From positions 1-32,635 of the forward strand of contig JAFZVC010000109.1 in the NCBI GenBank assembly GCA_017618015.1: a DNA stretch of 32,635 nucleotides, written 5' to 3'. The translations under genes were made by a program, and so were the position numbers. The notes beneath the pieces were generated by a model that worked only from the letters and a program-made list of their open reading frames with translations, ran no database searches and was not told the origin of the DNA. How positions within the stretch are numbered: the first letter of the stretch is position 1; every line of letters starts with the position of its first letter. The DNA comes from Spirochaetaceae bacterium (lineage in GTDB: Bacteria; Spirochaetota; Spirochaetia; Treponematales; Treponemataceae). Shown here in pieces: positions 7,359 to 15,809 of this stretch.

Positions 7359-8816
7359 CTATTTGAACAACATCGGTATAAAGTGGCTGAATCCCCTGTA
7401 CCAAACAGGGAAGTCGTGCGTACCGCCTTCGTATACTTCAGAGTCAAACTTTGCGATTTTGCCCCACTTGGAAAGAGAATCCACATAGCCAGGGAACGTG
7501 CCATAAACAAGACCGTCAGCGTCGCCACAAATCATGTAGAGCTGGTTAATCTTATAGTCAGGGAATTTTGCTTCCACGCCAGCAATAAAGTCTTCGGACG
7601 TGCCGAACAATGCTGCTGAGAATGCACCGAAATAGCTTACCAAATCAAGGCACTCGCCCATACCGATTGTGAACGTCTGTCCGCCGCCCATTGAAAGACC
7701 AGCGAGCGCAACATTTTCACGGCCGTCTGCGACGTTGAAGTTAGCGCGCATATACGGGAGCAAGTCGTTTCTAAGCTCACCGCCGAACACATTGAAACCG
7801 TTGAAGTCCATGCCGGCACCGTTCGGTCCCCAGCTTGCGCTCGCAATACCGTTCGCCACTACAAGAATGAACTTCTTAACGTCGCCGGAAGCCATGCCTC
7901 TGTCCATGTAGCCTTTTATCTTTCCGCCGCGGCCTTTGTTCGTAAGACCCCATGTGTTCTCATTCTGTGCAAAGCCGTGGAGCAGCACAAACACAGGATA
8001 CTTTGTAGCCGTATCTGCCGCGTCGTAACCAGCTGGCAGATAAACCCAGGCGTGCTTCTCGTAAGAAGCGGCGTTTTCTCCTGCTGTATAGTCTTTTGTC
8101 GGGTAAGAGATTTCTACGACAGAACCTCTCTGCGCGTCCGTAAGCCCGTCGTCGAACGCCTTGTCAGCTGGGGCGGCGGCTTTTCTGTTGAACCTTACGC
8201 TCTTTATCGTTACAGCAAGCTTGTCGCCGTCGGTGTTTCCGCGCTCATAATCGTTGAACTTTATGCCAAAGCCAAGTATTGAATCGTAATCAGAACTTGA
8301 TTTGATTCTTTCAGCGAAGTTTTCTGGAACTACAACAGTCTTTTTGAGCGTACCGGAAAGCGCGTCAGAGTCGAAATATTCCATGTCTTCGTATCCGCCG
8401 AAAATACCGGTCGAATCCCAGGGAAGGATTCTGAGCGCGAAACCAGGATTCTTGGCAGCCGCATTCCATGCGCCTTCTACAGGAGCATAATCAAGTTCAA
8501 TATCAATTGACTCGTAGTTCGCAATGTTGATTTCTGTGTTGTCAGCCTTTACGTAGAACGCGACTCCACCGCCACCGCCACCGGCAGCCGTTGCGATATA
8601 ACTTACAGAACCGTCTGCGTTCACGGTTACATCGGACGCGGAAGACTGGTCAAGGATAGAAAAGCCCTGGAAAGCGTCTCCAAGCACTACGCCACACTTC
8701 TTCGTGTTTGCGACGGCAGAACCAGCTGCGCCAGACTTTGTAGAGTTACAGCCTAAAAGCGCACTCGCAAGCATAAGAACAGCCGCAAGCACAGCCAAAC
8801 ATTTTGTTTCTTTCAT
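7359..8816 (-). CDS. Esterase lipoprotein (feruloyl/acetyl-xylan esterase-like, CE1/esterase D fold)
   Basis: A 485-residue lipoprotein with lipobox LLGC (Cys23). After a short Ser/Ala/Gly-rich linker, residues about 40-190 form a beta-rich domain resembling a carbohydrate-binding module. Residues about 215-485 are an esterase-family alpha/beta hydrolase: oxyanion region VFVLLHGFAQNENTW, nucleophile in GLSMGGGQTF (Ser near 376), probable acid in ICGDADG (about 430) and His in GGTHDFPVW (about 467). CE1 enzymes remove feruloyl or acetyl groups from plant cell wall polysaccharides, which suits a gut or rumen treponeme. The start has a strong AGGAGG site. Terminator hairpins lie downstream. Confidence 0.88.
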   Translation of the reverse strand: MKETKCLAVLAAVLMLASALLGCNSTKSGAAGSAVANTKKCGVVLGDAFQGFSILDQSSASDVTVNADGSVSYIATAAGGGGGGVAFYVKADNTEINIANYESIDIELDYAPVEGAWNAAAKNPGFALRILPWDSTGIFGGYEDMEYFDSDALSGTLKKTVVVPENFAERIKSSSDYDSILGFGIKFNDYERGNTDGDKLAVTIKSVRFNRKAAAPADKAFDDGLTDAQRGSVVEISYPTKDYTAGENAASYEKHAWVYLPAGYDAADTATKYPVFVLLHGFAQNENTWGLTNKGRGGKIKGYMDRGMASGDVKKFILVVANGIASASWGPNGAGMDFNGFNVFGGELRNDLLPYMRANFNVADGRENVALAGLSMGGGQTFTIGMGECLDLVSYFGAFSAALFGTSEDFIAGVEAKFPDYKINQLYMICGDADGLVYGTFPGYVDSLSKWGKIAKFDSEVYEGGTHDFPVWYRGFSHFIPMLFK

Positions 8817-8937
8817 AATTTCCTCCTAAAAGTTGTAAATGATGATACAAGCTAAAAGAATGATAAAAGAACAAAATGCAGCTGAGAATAAGGGAAAATC
8901 CGCACAAATCGTTTCGCGGCAAAAAGCGTGACGCGCG

Positions 8938-11265
8938 TTAAACGGCGGCGTAAATTATTTCAAGATCAGGTCTTATGCCGTAAAGAAGCTCCACAAGGCA
9001 TGGCTCAAAATGACTGCCTTTTGACTCTTCGAATATCTCAAAGGCTCTGTCAATCGAATATGCTTCCTTGTATGTACGCGCGGAACAAAGCGCGTCGAAA
9101 ACATCAGCGACAGCCATGATTCTGGCGCAAAGAGGAATCTCCTCGCCAGAAAGCCCGTAAGGATATCCTGTTCCGTTCCATTTCTCGTGGTGATAAAGCG
9201 CCATGTCTTTCGCGAACTTAAGATACTTCTCGTTCTCAATTCTGGACATTGTCTTGCTTATTATCTTCTCGCCCTCGACCGGGTGCGTCTTTATTATTGC
9301 GAATTCTTCTTCCGTCAGTTTTCCGGGCTTGGAAAGAATGGCGTCAGGAACTTTTATTTTTCCTATATCGTGAAGTGGCGCCGCCATTGCTATCATCTCA
9401 TAATCAATAGGCTCAAGCTCGTGTGAATAAAGATTCAGCGAGCGAAGACGGCTCATAATAAGCACGACAATTTGGCTCGTCCTCTTTACATGCTGTCCAG
9501 TAAGACCGTCGCGCGACTCAATCATATCCGCAAAACTGAAAACTATGCGGTTCTGCATATCGGTCAAATACCGATTCTGCTGGTTTACTATGCGGTTCTG
9601 CTCGTTAATCTCAATGACCATCGCAGATTCCATGATGATTCTTGCGACAGGCGCGACGAGGCGGATTTCCGTACTTGAGAATATAGAATACTTTGATTTT
9701 TGACCGACAAAAATAAAACCGACAAGCTTATGCGAAAGATAGAACGGAACAGAAAATCCGTTTTTCTTATGGATCATAAGCTTTTCGTTCATATTCTTAT
9801 TGCTTTCTCGTTCCTTTATCATTTCAGAAAGCATCGCATCAGAAAGCGGCTCATCAAGGGCTTTCCGGTACATTATATTCCCGACAGAATTCTTGTTATC
9901 GCTGAACATGCAGAAAGCAACAAACCCGGCGTTAATCATTGAAAAAAGCCAATCCGATGACAACGAAAGAATGTCGTTTACGCTTTTGCACTTGTAAACA
10001 TCGCGCTCCAGATTGTCCAGCTTATCCTGAACATACACGATTTTTGGGAACAAAAAAGAAACAACAGGTTTTTCAAGCACTATATAAATTGCGACCATAA
10101 GGCACGCAAGAATTATCATTTCTGTATGGGTGCCCCTAAAAAAGAAAGTAATGGTAGAAATGATAACTGCAGTACAACCGCCGTTCATTAACCTTCCGGA
10201 AAGATTGTCCAAATTGACCGAAACTGTCTGGAAAAATGCGCAGAACACAGAGAACGGAATAAATACAAGCGGAAGAATCGTATACATCGTTTCCGTATCG
10301 CTGGCGACCCAGAAAGCGTCATTTATAACATTCTTTATAAGCGTAAAGGCTGGAACCATTGTAGAGAAACACAAGCCCAGGAAGAAAAAGCGCAGTATTA
10401 CCGAAAGCTGCCGTTTAATCCTACGCATAAGAATGATGAAGGCGATTATCGGGAGCAAGAACGAAAGCCCGAGCAACAGCATCGGCATATAAACTAGGAC
10501 TGTGTTGAAAATAGTCGTTGCCCCGAACAATATGAGCAGGAACTTCACGATGGAGATAAAAATCGGAATGATACTGATTTCACGCAGAAGCTTGTAAACC
10601 CTAGGCTTATCGGCAAGCATGAAGAAGTACGCAACCGACCGGAACATTGCGAAAGAAACAAAAGCCGTAGCAATCTCAAACGTTACAAGCATGAATTTCG
10701 AATACGAAAGCGTGTTGGCGGCTTCCGTGTAGCCGTTACTGATGCATAGTCCCACCGCAAGCATCAACCAGACGAAATCTGATGTTCCCTCTATATTGAT
10801 GGCGAAAAGGCTCGTTATTATGCCGAAAACAATGAAAAAGAAGCCCGTTGTGAACGTAGTCCAGTTATCCATACAGATGCACTGAAGCCTGTCCCAGAAA
10901 GACATATCATCGGATATCGTGAATGTGCCTATAAAATTGTTGGTGCACGCTACTTCATATGTTTCGCCTATCTTGTATAACTTTGAATAACCCTCATACG
11001 AGTCGTAAAATGGTCTATCTTCATAACTATCAGCGAACTCTTTTATTTCAATGTCATTAATTCTTAGTATATTGTCGCCTACACGAAGGCCTGCCTTATA
11101 AGCTGGGCCTGCTGGGAAACACTCCGTAACGACGAATCTGCTGTTTTCTGTACGGATGCGAAAACCGGCGAGAGTGTACGGCAAATTTATATGCCAGACA
11201 AACTGCGCGACAAGGATCGCAAGAGCAACTATGCATAATGATATGTATGTTCTTAGCTTGTGCAT
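8938..11265 (-). CDS. Membrane c-di-GMP phosphodiesterase with PDZ, GAF-like and HD-GYP domains
   Basis: A 775-residue sensor. One N-terminal membrane helix (about 6-26) is followed by an extracytoplasmic PDZ-like domain (about 30-105; FPAGPAYKAGLRVGDNILRI). Eight or nine further membrane helices follow (about 135-400), then a GAF-like region (about 430-560), a coiled linker (NEQNRIVNQQNRYLTDMQNR) and an HD-GYP domain (about 570-770). The HD-GYP domain retains HDIGK (about 628), HHEKWNGTGYP (about 690-700) and DVFDALCSARTYK, so it should be active in degrading c-di-GMP. PDZ fused to HD-GYP suggests sensing of an envelope peptide or protein. The ATG is only about 3 nt from the predicted transcription start and has no Shine-Dalgarno. 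Confidence 0.92.
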   Translation of the reverse strand: MHKLRTYISLCIVALAILVAQFVWHINLPYTLAGFRIRTENSRFVVTECFPAGPAYKAGLRVGDNILRINDIEIKEFADSYEDRPFYDSYEGYSKLYKIGETYEVACTNNFIGTFTISDDMSFWDRLQCICMDNWTTFTTGFFFIVFGIITSLFAINIEGTSDFVWLMLAVGLCISNGYTEAANTLSYSKFMLVTFEIATAFVSFAMFRSVAYFFMLADKPRVYKLLREISIIPIFISIVKFLLILFGATTIFNTVLVYMPMLLLGLSFLLPIIAFIILMRRIKRQLSVILRFFFLGLCFSTMVPAFTLIKNVINDAFWVASDTETMYTILPLVFIPFSVFCAFFQTVSVNLDNLSGRLMNGGCTAVIISTITFFFRGTHTEMIILACLMVAIYIVLEKPVVSFLFPKIVYVQDKLDNLERDVYKCKSVNDILSLSSDWLFSMINAGFVAFCMFSDNKNSVGNIMYRKALDEPLSDAMLSEMIKERESNKNMNEKLMIHKKNGFSVPFYLSHKLVGFIFVGQKSKYSIFSSTEIRLVAPVARIIMESAMVIEINEQNRIVNQQNRYLTDMQNRIVFSFADMIESRDGLTGQHVKRTSQIVVLIMSRLRSLNLYSHELEPIDYEMIAMAAPLHDIGKIKVPDAILSKPGKLTEEEFAIIKTHPVEGEKIISKTMSRIENEKYLKFAKDMALYHHEKWNGTGYPYGLSGEEIPLCARIMAVADVFDALCSARTYKEAYSIDRAFEIFEESKGSHFEPCLVELLYGIRPDLEIIYAAV

Positions 11266-11275
11266 TATTGCAATA
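11266..11275. repeat. 10-bp palindrome between -10 box and start codon of the HD-GYP gene
   Basis: TATTGCAATA is a perfect palindrome that overlaps the predicted transcription start. It resembles the half-site of the MarR-type operator near 26946. It is a candidate repressor site or chance; weakly supported. Confidence 0.25.
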
Positions 11276-11303
11276 TTATAGCTTGAAAAAATGTAATATC
11301 CAA
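11275..11303 (-). promoter_or_regulatory. Promoter of the HD-GYP gene (leaderless type)
   Basis: On the minus strand, -35 TTGGAT (11298-11303), a 17-bp spacer and a perfect -10 TATAAT (11275-11280). The start 7 nt downstream falls at about 11268, only 3 nt before the ATG at 11265. Confidence 0.65.
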
Positions 11304-11362
11304 AGATTTTTTTATGCTGTTTAAGAAAAAGTTAATAAAGCAAAACGATTTGAAACTGTCGC

Positions 11363-11429
11363 TTCAAACAAAAAAAATCCGATGCTTGTTGCATCGGATT
11401 TTTTTTGGAGATAACCGGACTCGAACCGG
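11363..11429. repeat. Left copy of tRNA-Ala 3' end plus terminator
   Basis: These 67 bp match 11572-11639 exactly apart from one A in an A-run. The copy contains the terminator hairpin and the acceptor/T-arm 3' part of tRNA-Ala, then diverges inside the T stem. It is a truncated tRNA remnant, in the form expected of an att-site duplication or a partial tandem duplication. Confidence 0.9.
11370..11406 (-). terminator. Terminator hairpin, left duplicate
   Basis: A perfect 16-bp stem (A8-TCCGATGC paired with GCATCGGA-T8, loop TTGTT). It is symmetrical and could act in either direction. It follows the truncated tRNA copy on the minus strand. Confidence 0.75.
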
Positions 11430-11571
11430 GGGTTCCGGTCGCAACCTCCTGTTACTCCCTTCACCCCCGCCTACGCTCGCTGACGGCGGCGTCCATGCCG
11501 CCTTTTCGTGCGAATGCTCCGCACTGCTCGCATCCGCACGCGCTCGCTCCGGTAGCCGGTTCGAGCCGTAA
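11430..11571. other. GC-rich palindromic segment between the two tRNA 3'-end repeats
   Basis: No credible coding frame. It holds hairpin GGCGGC/GCCGCC (11485-11490 / 11497-11502) followed by TTTT, and a second stem GTGCGAATGC (11508-11517) with GCATCCGCAC (11530-11539), one mismatch. A 15-bp stretch (11551-11565) is an exact inverted copy of the tRNA T-arm region at 11630-11644. Composition is clearly more GC-rich than the flanks. It may be the remnant of a small integrated or rearranged element. Confidence 0.6.
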
Positions 11572-11639
11572 TTCAAACAAAAAAAAATCCGATGCTTGTT
11601 GCATCGGATTTTTTTTGGAGATAACCGGACTCGAACCGG
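11572..11639. repeat. Right copy of tRNA-Ala 3' end plus terminator
   Basis: This copy is continuous with the intact tRNA-Ala. It is the direct repeat of 11363-11429, with 9 rather than 8 A residues in the A-run. Confidence 0.9.
11580..11616 (-). terminator. Terminator of tRNA-Ala
   Basis: A perfect 16-bp stem with loop TTGTT and T8/A8 flanks starts directly at the tRNA 3' end on the minus strand. Confidence 0.8.
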
Positions 11640-11688
11640 CTACCTACAGATTGCGAACCTGTCGCTCTACCAGGTGAGCTATATCCCC
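11616..11688 (-). tRNA. tRNA-Ala (anticodon CGC)
   Basis: A 73-nt cloverleaf without an encoded CCA. The acceptor stem GGGGATA pairs with TATCTCC and contains the G3-U70 wobble pair that marks alanine tRNAs. The D arm is GCTCACCTGGTAGAGC. The anticodon stem ACAGG/TCTGT holds loop TTCGCAA, giving anticodon CGC (codon GCG). The T arm is GCCGG-TTCGAGT-CCGGT. The discriminator base is A. The terminator abuts the 3' end. Confidence 0.93.
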
Positions 11689-11796
11689 ATACCACGCTGT
11701 TGCGCTAAACGGAATAATAGCTTGTAAGGGTGCTTTAGTCAATAGAGGGGCTTTTCGAGCCTTCTTCGAATTTACCTTGTTTTTTCTAAAATTTGC

Positions 11797-11817
11797 TTCA
11801 TAATAGTATTGAATCAA
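11797..11817 (+). promoter_or_regulatory. Candidate promoter of the P13-like gene, shared with the EAL gene
   Basis: TTCATAATAGTATTGAATCAA matches 19 of 21 bases of the sequence at 17790-17810 that contains the -10 box of the EAL gene. The presumed -10 is TAGTAT (11804-11809). No good -35 is seen at 17 bp, only a T-rich stretch. Confidence 0.4.
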
Positions 11818-11851
11818 GGCGTTTCAATGCTGACAAAACACGGAGGCTTTT

Positions 11852-12526
11852 ATGAAAAAACATTGTATCATCATCTTGTGTGCTCTTTTATGCACAATGC
11901 CACTGTGCGCGTGGTCACTTTTCGACTGGGGACCATCCCGCCCAGAATGCGTCACCGACGAACTGAACGAAATCCTTGAAAGCGGAAAGTTCGAACGCGA
12001 CGCAGCAAAAATAAGCAACATGACATTGGGATTCTCGCTTGACGAACGCCAGTCGATATACGACTTTTACGAGCTCGACGGTAGCAAAGCCGCCGATGAC
12101 AACTTCTGCTGGTACTTCCCTACTTTTGGATGGGGCTCATTTTCACAGGGCGACACTGCTGGCGGAACGTTCCTTCTTGTCTCTGACATACTTTGCTATG
12201 CCACATCAATTACAGGAACCGTAATAATGACAATCGGATTTTTCGATATGTTCGGCATAACGACAATATTCTTCGATGAATACAACATAGACAGAGCGAA
12301 AGATTTCTTCCTGGGCGGTATGGTAACCGCCGCCGTCGGAGTTACTCTGGAACTTCTTGCCGACTTGGTGTACGGAGGAATCAGGCCACGCACTTACGCG
12401 AAAACACAGAATGCCGCACTTAAAGACGCGCTCGGACTTAGCTCATCACAAACTTCCGTAAGCTTTATGCCGGTCATAAATCCGGTTCAGCAAAGCTTTG
12501 GACTCGCACTTTCCATGCAGTGGTAA
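11852..12526 (+). CDS. P13-family-like spirochaetal membrane protein
   Basis: A 224-residue protein with a signal peptide (MKKHCIIILCALLCTMPLCA, cleavage near 20-22). An N-terminal charged segment (about 30-70) is followed by GFGWGSFSQGD-like sequence (actual FGWGSFSQGDTAGG, about 92-105). Two or three hydrophobic stretches follow (about 105-130, 130-145, 155-175). This order resembles the P13 porin family known from Borrelia and found in treponemes, although I cannot confirm it by alignment. GGAGG lies 7 nt before the start. The gene converges with the hydrolase gene at 12531, only 4 bp away, so no separate terminator fits between them. A membrane channel or structural protein is the best guess. 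Confidence 0.55.
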   Translation: MKKHCIIILCALLCTMPLCAWSLFDWGPSRPECVTDELNEILESGKFERDAAKISNMTLGFSLDERQSIYDFYELDGSKAADDNFCWYFPTFGWGSFSQGDTAGGTFLLVSDILCYATSITGTVIMTIGFFDMFGITTIFFDEYNIDRAKDFFLGGMVTAAVGVTLELLADLVYGGIRPRTYAKTQNAALKDALGLSSSQTSVSFMPVINPVQQSFGLALSMQW

Positions 12527-12530
12527 GGCA

Positions 12531-13343
12531 CTACTCGCGACGCAGAAAACCCAATACGCGGTTGTAAAAATCGGCAGCAGCTTCTTCGAACGGGGCATGA
12601 CTTAACCCCTCGTAAACGTAAAGCTCGCTGCCTTTTATTTTTTCATGCAGATCATACGAACCCTGTATTCCTACGGTTCCGTCAATACTTCCGCCAATTA
12701 CAAAAACCGGGCAGGAAATCTTCTCAACTTCCCCAGATGCATCAAACCCAAGAATTGCACGTGCGTTCTTAAGGAACCTGTCGTAGCTTTTTTGTTTTCC
12801 AACAAGCCCAATAACGGGATAATACTTTCTGTATTTTTTAAGATACGCTTCTGAATACCCCTTCTCGGCTGTATCGATCATAAGGCTTTTGTGGTCTCCG
12901 CGCTCAGCAAGCTCTATCCAGCTTGAAACATTATCGCGTATCATGTCGTTCACACACGGAGCCGTAACAGTAAGGATAAGCTTTTCCACAAGCTCCGGAT
13001 GACGTATAGTAAGATACTGAGCTATCATGCCGCCCTGAGAAACGCCCATGACGCTTGCACGCTCAATGCCGAGCGAATGAAGTGCTGTCGCAAGGTCATC
13101 CGCCATATCCTGTATGGAATAGCCTTCCGGCATCTTGTTCTTGCGGCTGAACATGTAAACCGTATAATCATCAAAAAAAGCCTTGTACGGTCTTGAAAGG
13201 ATAAACGCCTTTCCTTTTACGGTAGCAAGACCATCTGAAAGTCCCGGAATAATGATGAACGACTTTTTTCCGTTTCCGAACGAAACGTAGTACATCTCTG
13301 TATCATCAATTCTAACCGCTCCGTTTTTTGCATTGCTGAACAT
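12531..13343 (-). CDS. Alpha/beta-fold hydrolase
   Basis: A 270-residue cytoplasmic hydrolase. The nucleophile elbow is G-V-S-Q-G-G with Ser near residue 102. The probable acid is in VIGGSIDGTVG (about 220-225) and His near 249 is in GLSHAPFEE. An oxyanion stretch, FIIIPGLSDGL, lies near residue 30. The length is typical of the AB_hydrolase_1 family (esterases, haloperoxidase-like enzymes, thioesterases). The start is supported by GGAG 5-8 nt upstream. The gene follows the MFS transporter by 11 bp, so the two are almost certainly co-transcribed. An imported ester or lactone that is then hydrolysed is a reasonable inference; substrate unknown. Confidence 0.85.
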   Translation of the reverse strand: MFSNAKNGAVRIDDTEMYYVSFGNGKKSFIIIPGLSDGLATVKGKAFILSRPYKAFFDDYTVYMFSRKNKMPEGYSIQDMADDLATALHSLGIERASVMGVSQGGMIAQYLTIRHPELVEKLILTVTAPCVNDMIRDNVSSWIELAERGDHKSLMIDTAEKGYSEAYLKKYRKYYPVIGLVGKQKSYDRFLKNARAILGFDASGEVEKISCPVFVIGGSIDGTVGIQGSYDLHEKIKGSELYVYEGLSHAPFEEAAADFYNRVLGFLRRE

Positions 13344-13354
13344 ATTATCTCCTA

Positions 13355-14572
13355 TTACGCCCCGCGGCGATGCGGAAGCTTGCCCATAGCTATGAACGCG
13401 AGTACGACACCTGCCGCGCAGACAATCGCTCCAGTTGTAAGCATTGGAACGATTCCAAAATTATCAAGGATAACACCGCTAATAAAATTCGAGAAAACCC
13501 CGCCCAAAGTGATTGCGCTCGTTACATAAGCCTGTCCTTTCACTTGGTCGAACTCATCCATTGTCTGGCTGACGTAATAAGCGGCGGCTGGAATGAACAC
13601 CGCGTAAGCGAAAAGCTGGAACGACTGGCTTACGTACATCATCACCATATTAGACGCGAACAGAAGAATGAATATCTTTACAAAGAATGCCGTTCCAGAA
13701 ATGACGAGCAGCCGCTGCGACGATATTTTCTTTAGTACAAGCCCGATAAGAGCCATCACTGGGAGCTCCAATATTGCCTGAAGAAAGTTCGAATACCCCA
13801 GTTCTTTTTCGCCGCCCCCTAAACTCCTGATAATCTGAATCATAAAATCGTTTATCATGTTGTGGGCAAAAAAGAAGCAGACCGTACCAAGCAAATAGAG
13901 CGCGAATGCAGGATACGCGCGGACAAACCCCGTAAAACTGCTGTGTGAAGTTCCGGAAGCGACGGGCGAAGCCTGATTATCTGCGGCAGCATCAGCAGTG
14001 ACAGCCGGCTTTTTGAACGTGAAGATTATTATGGCTGATACAAGCATAATAACAGCCGTCGCTACCATAAGGATTGAAACGCCATGATTTTCGACAGCAC
14101 TTCCTATAAAGACTGATGTGACGGCGAAACTCGCGGAGCCAAGACCCCTTGAAATACCGAACTGAATGTTGCAGCCGGCTTTTTGGTATTCAAAGCAGAG
14201 TGCGGTCATCACGGGCTGGTACGCGAACTGAATCATGTATATGAGCGCGTAAATTATAAAGACGACGGGTTTGCTGCTGTGGGCGAAAAAAAGGATAACC
14301 GTGCCCAAAAGGATTATCAGGACGGAAATAAGGATAAAACGGCGATTTGTCAGCGCACCCTGTTTATCGATTATTCCGGCTATAATTGGCTGGAACACAG
14401 CGGAGGCAATATTAGCCACGGCAAGCAAAACGCCTACCTGCGTGTTTGTAAAACCATTTGCAAGAAGATAAACTGCAGCGCACGCGTGTATCGTGCAGAA
14501 TGCAGCAAAGTACGTCGCGTTGAGTAGTGTATATCTTATTGTCCAAAATCCCTTTTTGGTGTTTTTATCCAT
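13355..14572 (-). CDS. MFS transporter
   Basis: A 405-residue protein with about 12 membrane helices and a Gln-rich-free hydrophilic central loop near residues 195-215. It resembles the LacY-like / MFS_1 group: an N-terminal repeat with FTNTQVGVLLAVANI, the characteristic IIDKQGALTNRR loop between helices 2 and 3, and QFGISRGLGSASFA after helix 4. I start at 14572 (MDKNTKKGFW), not 38 codons upstream. AAGGA and AGGA lie before this ATG, and the upstream codons give a hydrophilic extension overlapping promoter-like sequence. It is operonic with the downstream alpha/beta hydrolase. Substrate is not predictable; sugars or nucleosides are typical of relatives. Confidence 0.85.
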   Translation of the reverse strand: MDKNTKKGFWTIRYTLLNATYFAAFCTIHACAAVYLLANGFTNTQVGVLLAVANIASAVFQPIIAGIIDKQGALTNRRFILISVLIILLGTVILFFAHSSKPVVFIIYALIYMIQFAYQPVMTALCFEYQKAGCNIQFGISRGLGSASFAVTSVFIGSAVENHGVSILMVATAVIMLVSAIIIFTFKKPAVTADAAADNQASPVASGTSHSSFTGFVRAYPAFALYLLGTVCFFFAHNMINDFMIQIIRSLGGGEKELGYSNFLQAILELPVMALIGLVLKKISSQRLLVISGTAFFVKIFILLFASNMVMMYVSQSFQLFAYAVFIPAAAYYVSQTMDEFDQVKGQAYVTSAITLGGVFSNFISGVILDNFGIVPMLTTGAIVCAAGVVLAFIAMGKLPHRRGA

Positions 14573-14750
14573 ATCCTGTTCCTTGGTACAATATAAACAT
14601 ATACAATAATATGATGAAAGTCGATATATTTTCGACCCTGCGGTTTTTCGCCACACGAGCGCGAATTCGTAGGAAAAAACACGCATATATATTTTGCATT
14701 TTTAAGTTATAATATGCGTAGTGATGATTACTAAAAAGGATATATAAACT

Positions 14751-15809
14751 ATGAACGAAAAACGATTACCGCCTTGGGCTGATGAAATACCCGAAGGCTC
14801 TTTCATATCATATGAGCCGACATACAAAGTCGGAGAATATTTTAACCGCTTTCACAAAGATTCCTGTGTCACAACAGACAAAGGTCAGATGGCATATTAC
14901 TTCTTTGACCCGACTGAGCACGGCTTTCCAAAAGATAAATCCTACCCTCTTTTCGTTTTTCTGCACGGCACGTCGAACGCGCTTGTGGGAGACGTATGCA
15001 TAAACTACGCCGGCGCGGAGTTTTACTCCACGGACGCATACCAAAAAGCTGTAGGCGGCTCGTATCTGCTTATCCCGCTTGCGAATGAGTATCGCGACGA
15101 AAACGGTGCCGTGCATGGCGCATGGGACGAAACGTACGTCAAAGCCGTTTACGAGATTGTCTGCGGCTTTATCGATGCGCACACTTATGGCAGTGCGAAA
15201 ACTGCAGAGGCTTCGGTTTCGGCAACGGGCGTGAAACTTTCGGGAACAGCTTCCGTCTACGGCGCATCGGGCAAAAAAGTTGTGTTCGGCAATTCTTCCG
15301 GTGCGACGATGAGCTTCAGAATGGTGAATGCATACACATCGTTTTTCAACGCGCTCGTACCTATTGGAAGCGGTGATATCCCGGACGATGAAACTCTTGA
15401 CCGCTACGATGAAAACGACGTGCATCTGTTTTATGCGATAGGAAAACGCGATGAAATAAACTCCTTCGCGGAATATGTTGAGCCCCGTATTCCACGTCTA
15501 AAACGCATGAAACACTGCTTCCTATACACACCAGAATGGGTCAGAAACGGCGACAAGGGAATAGCGTCCATTAACTTCGGGTTCGAGATGGGACAGCATT
15601 GCCTTATAAACCCTATGCACTGCAACTTGATGTTTGATGACGGAACAAATATGGACGAGCGACTCCCGAACGGCGTTACAGGATGGCTTGCAAGCTTCCT
15701 GAACGACGACTCATCTGCGGACTGTCGCGCCACCGGAAACGCCGCAAAAAGGGGAACCGCCACTGGAAACGCCCCCAAAACTGACGCCGCCTCGAGAGAC
15801 GAAAAATGA
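14751..15809 (+). CDS. Alpha/beta hydrolase (esterase-like) with Ala/Thr-rich C-terminal tail
   Basis: A 352-residue protein without a signal peptide. The oxyanion motif is LFVFLHGTSN (about 67-76). The nucleophile is in G-N-S-S-G (Ser near 182). The His is probably in MGQHCLINPMHC (about 290). This is an esterase/PHB-depolymerase-like layout. The last 30 residues are low complexity with an internal repeat (ATGNAAK / ATGNAPK), likely disordered. A weak AGGA lies upstream; TATAAT at 14708-14713 may be its -10 box, but no matching -35 is obvious. The stop codon overlaps the start of the next gene (ATGA at 15806-15809), indicating translational coupling with the membrane S41 peptidase. The shared process is unknown. 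Confidence 0.8.
   Translation: MNEKRLPPWADEIPEGSFISYEPTYKVGEYFNRFHKDSCVTTDKGQMAYYFFDPTEHGFPKDKSYPLFVFLHGTSNALVGDVCINYAGAEFYSTDAYQKAVGGSYLLIPLANEYRDENGAVHGAWDETYVKAVYEIVCGFIDAHTYGSAKTAEASVSATGVKLSGTASVYGASGKKVVFGNSSGATMSFRMVNAYTSFFNALVPIGSGDIPDDETLDRYDENDVHLFYAIGKRDEINSFAEYVEPRIPRLKRMKHCFLYTPEWVRNGDKGIASINFGFEMGQHCLINPMHCNLMFDDGTNMDERLPNGVTGWLASFLNDDSSADCRATGNAAKRGTATGNAPKTDAASRDEK

Noticed and set aside
11363..11429. A second tRNA-Ala gene on the minus strand
   Set aside because: Only the 3' acceptor and part of the T arm match; the sequence upstream has no D arm or anticodon arm, and the T stem is broken.
11314..11677. Overlapping open frames on both strands around the tRNA
   Set aside because: They run through tRNA and terminator sequence, lack ribosome-binding sites and resemble no protein.
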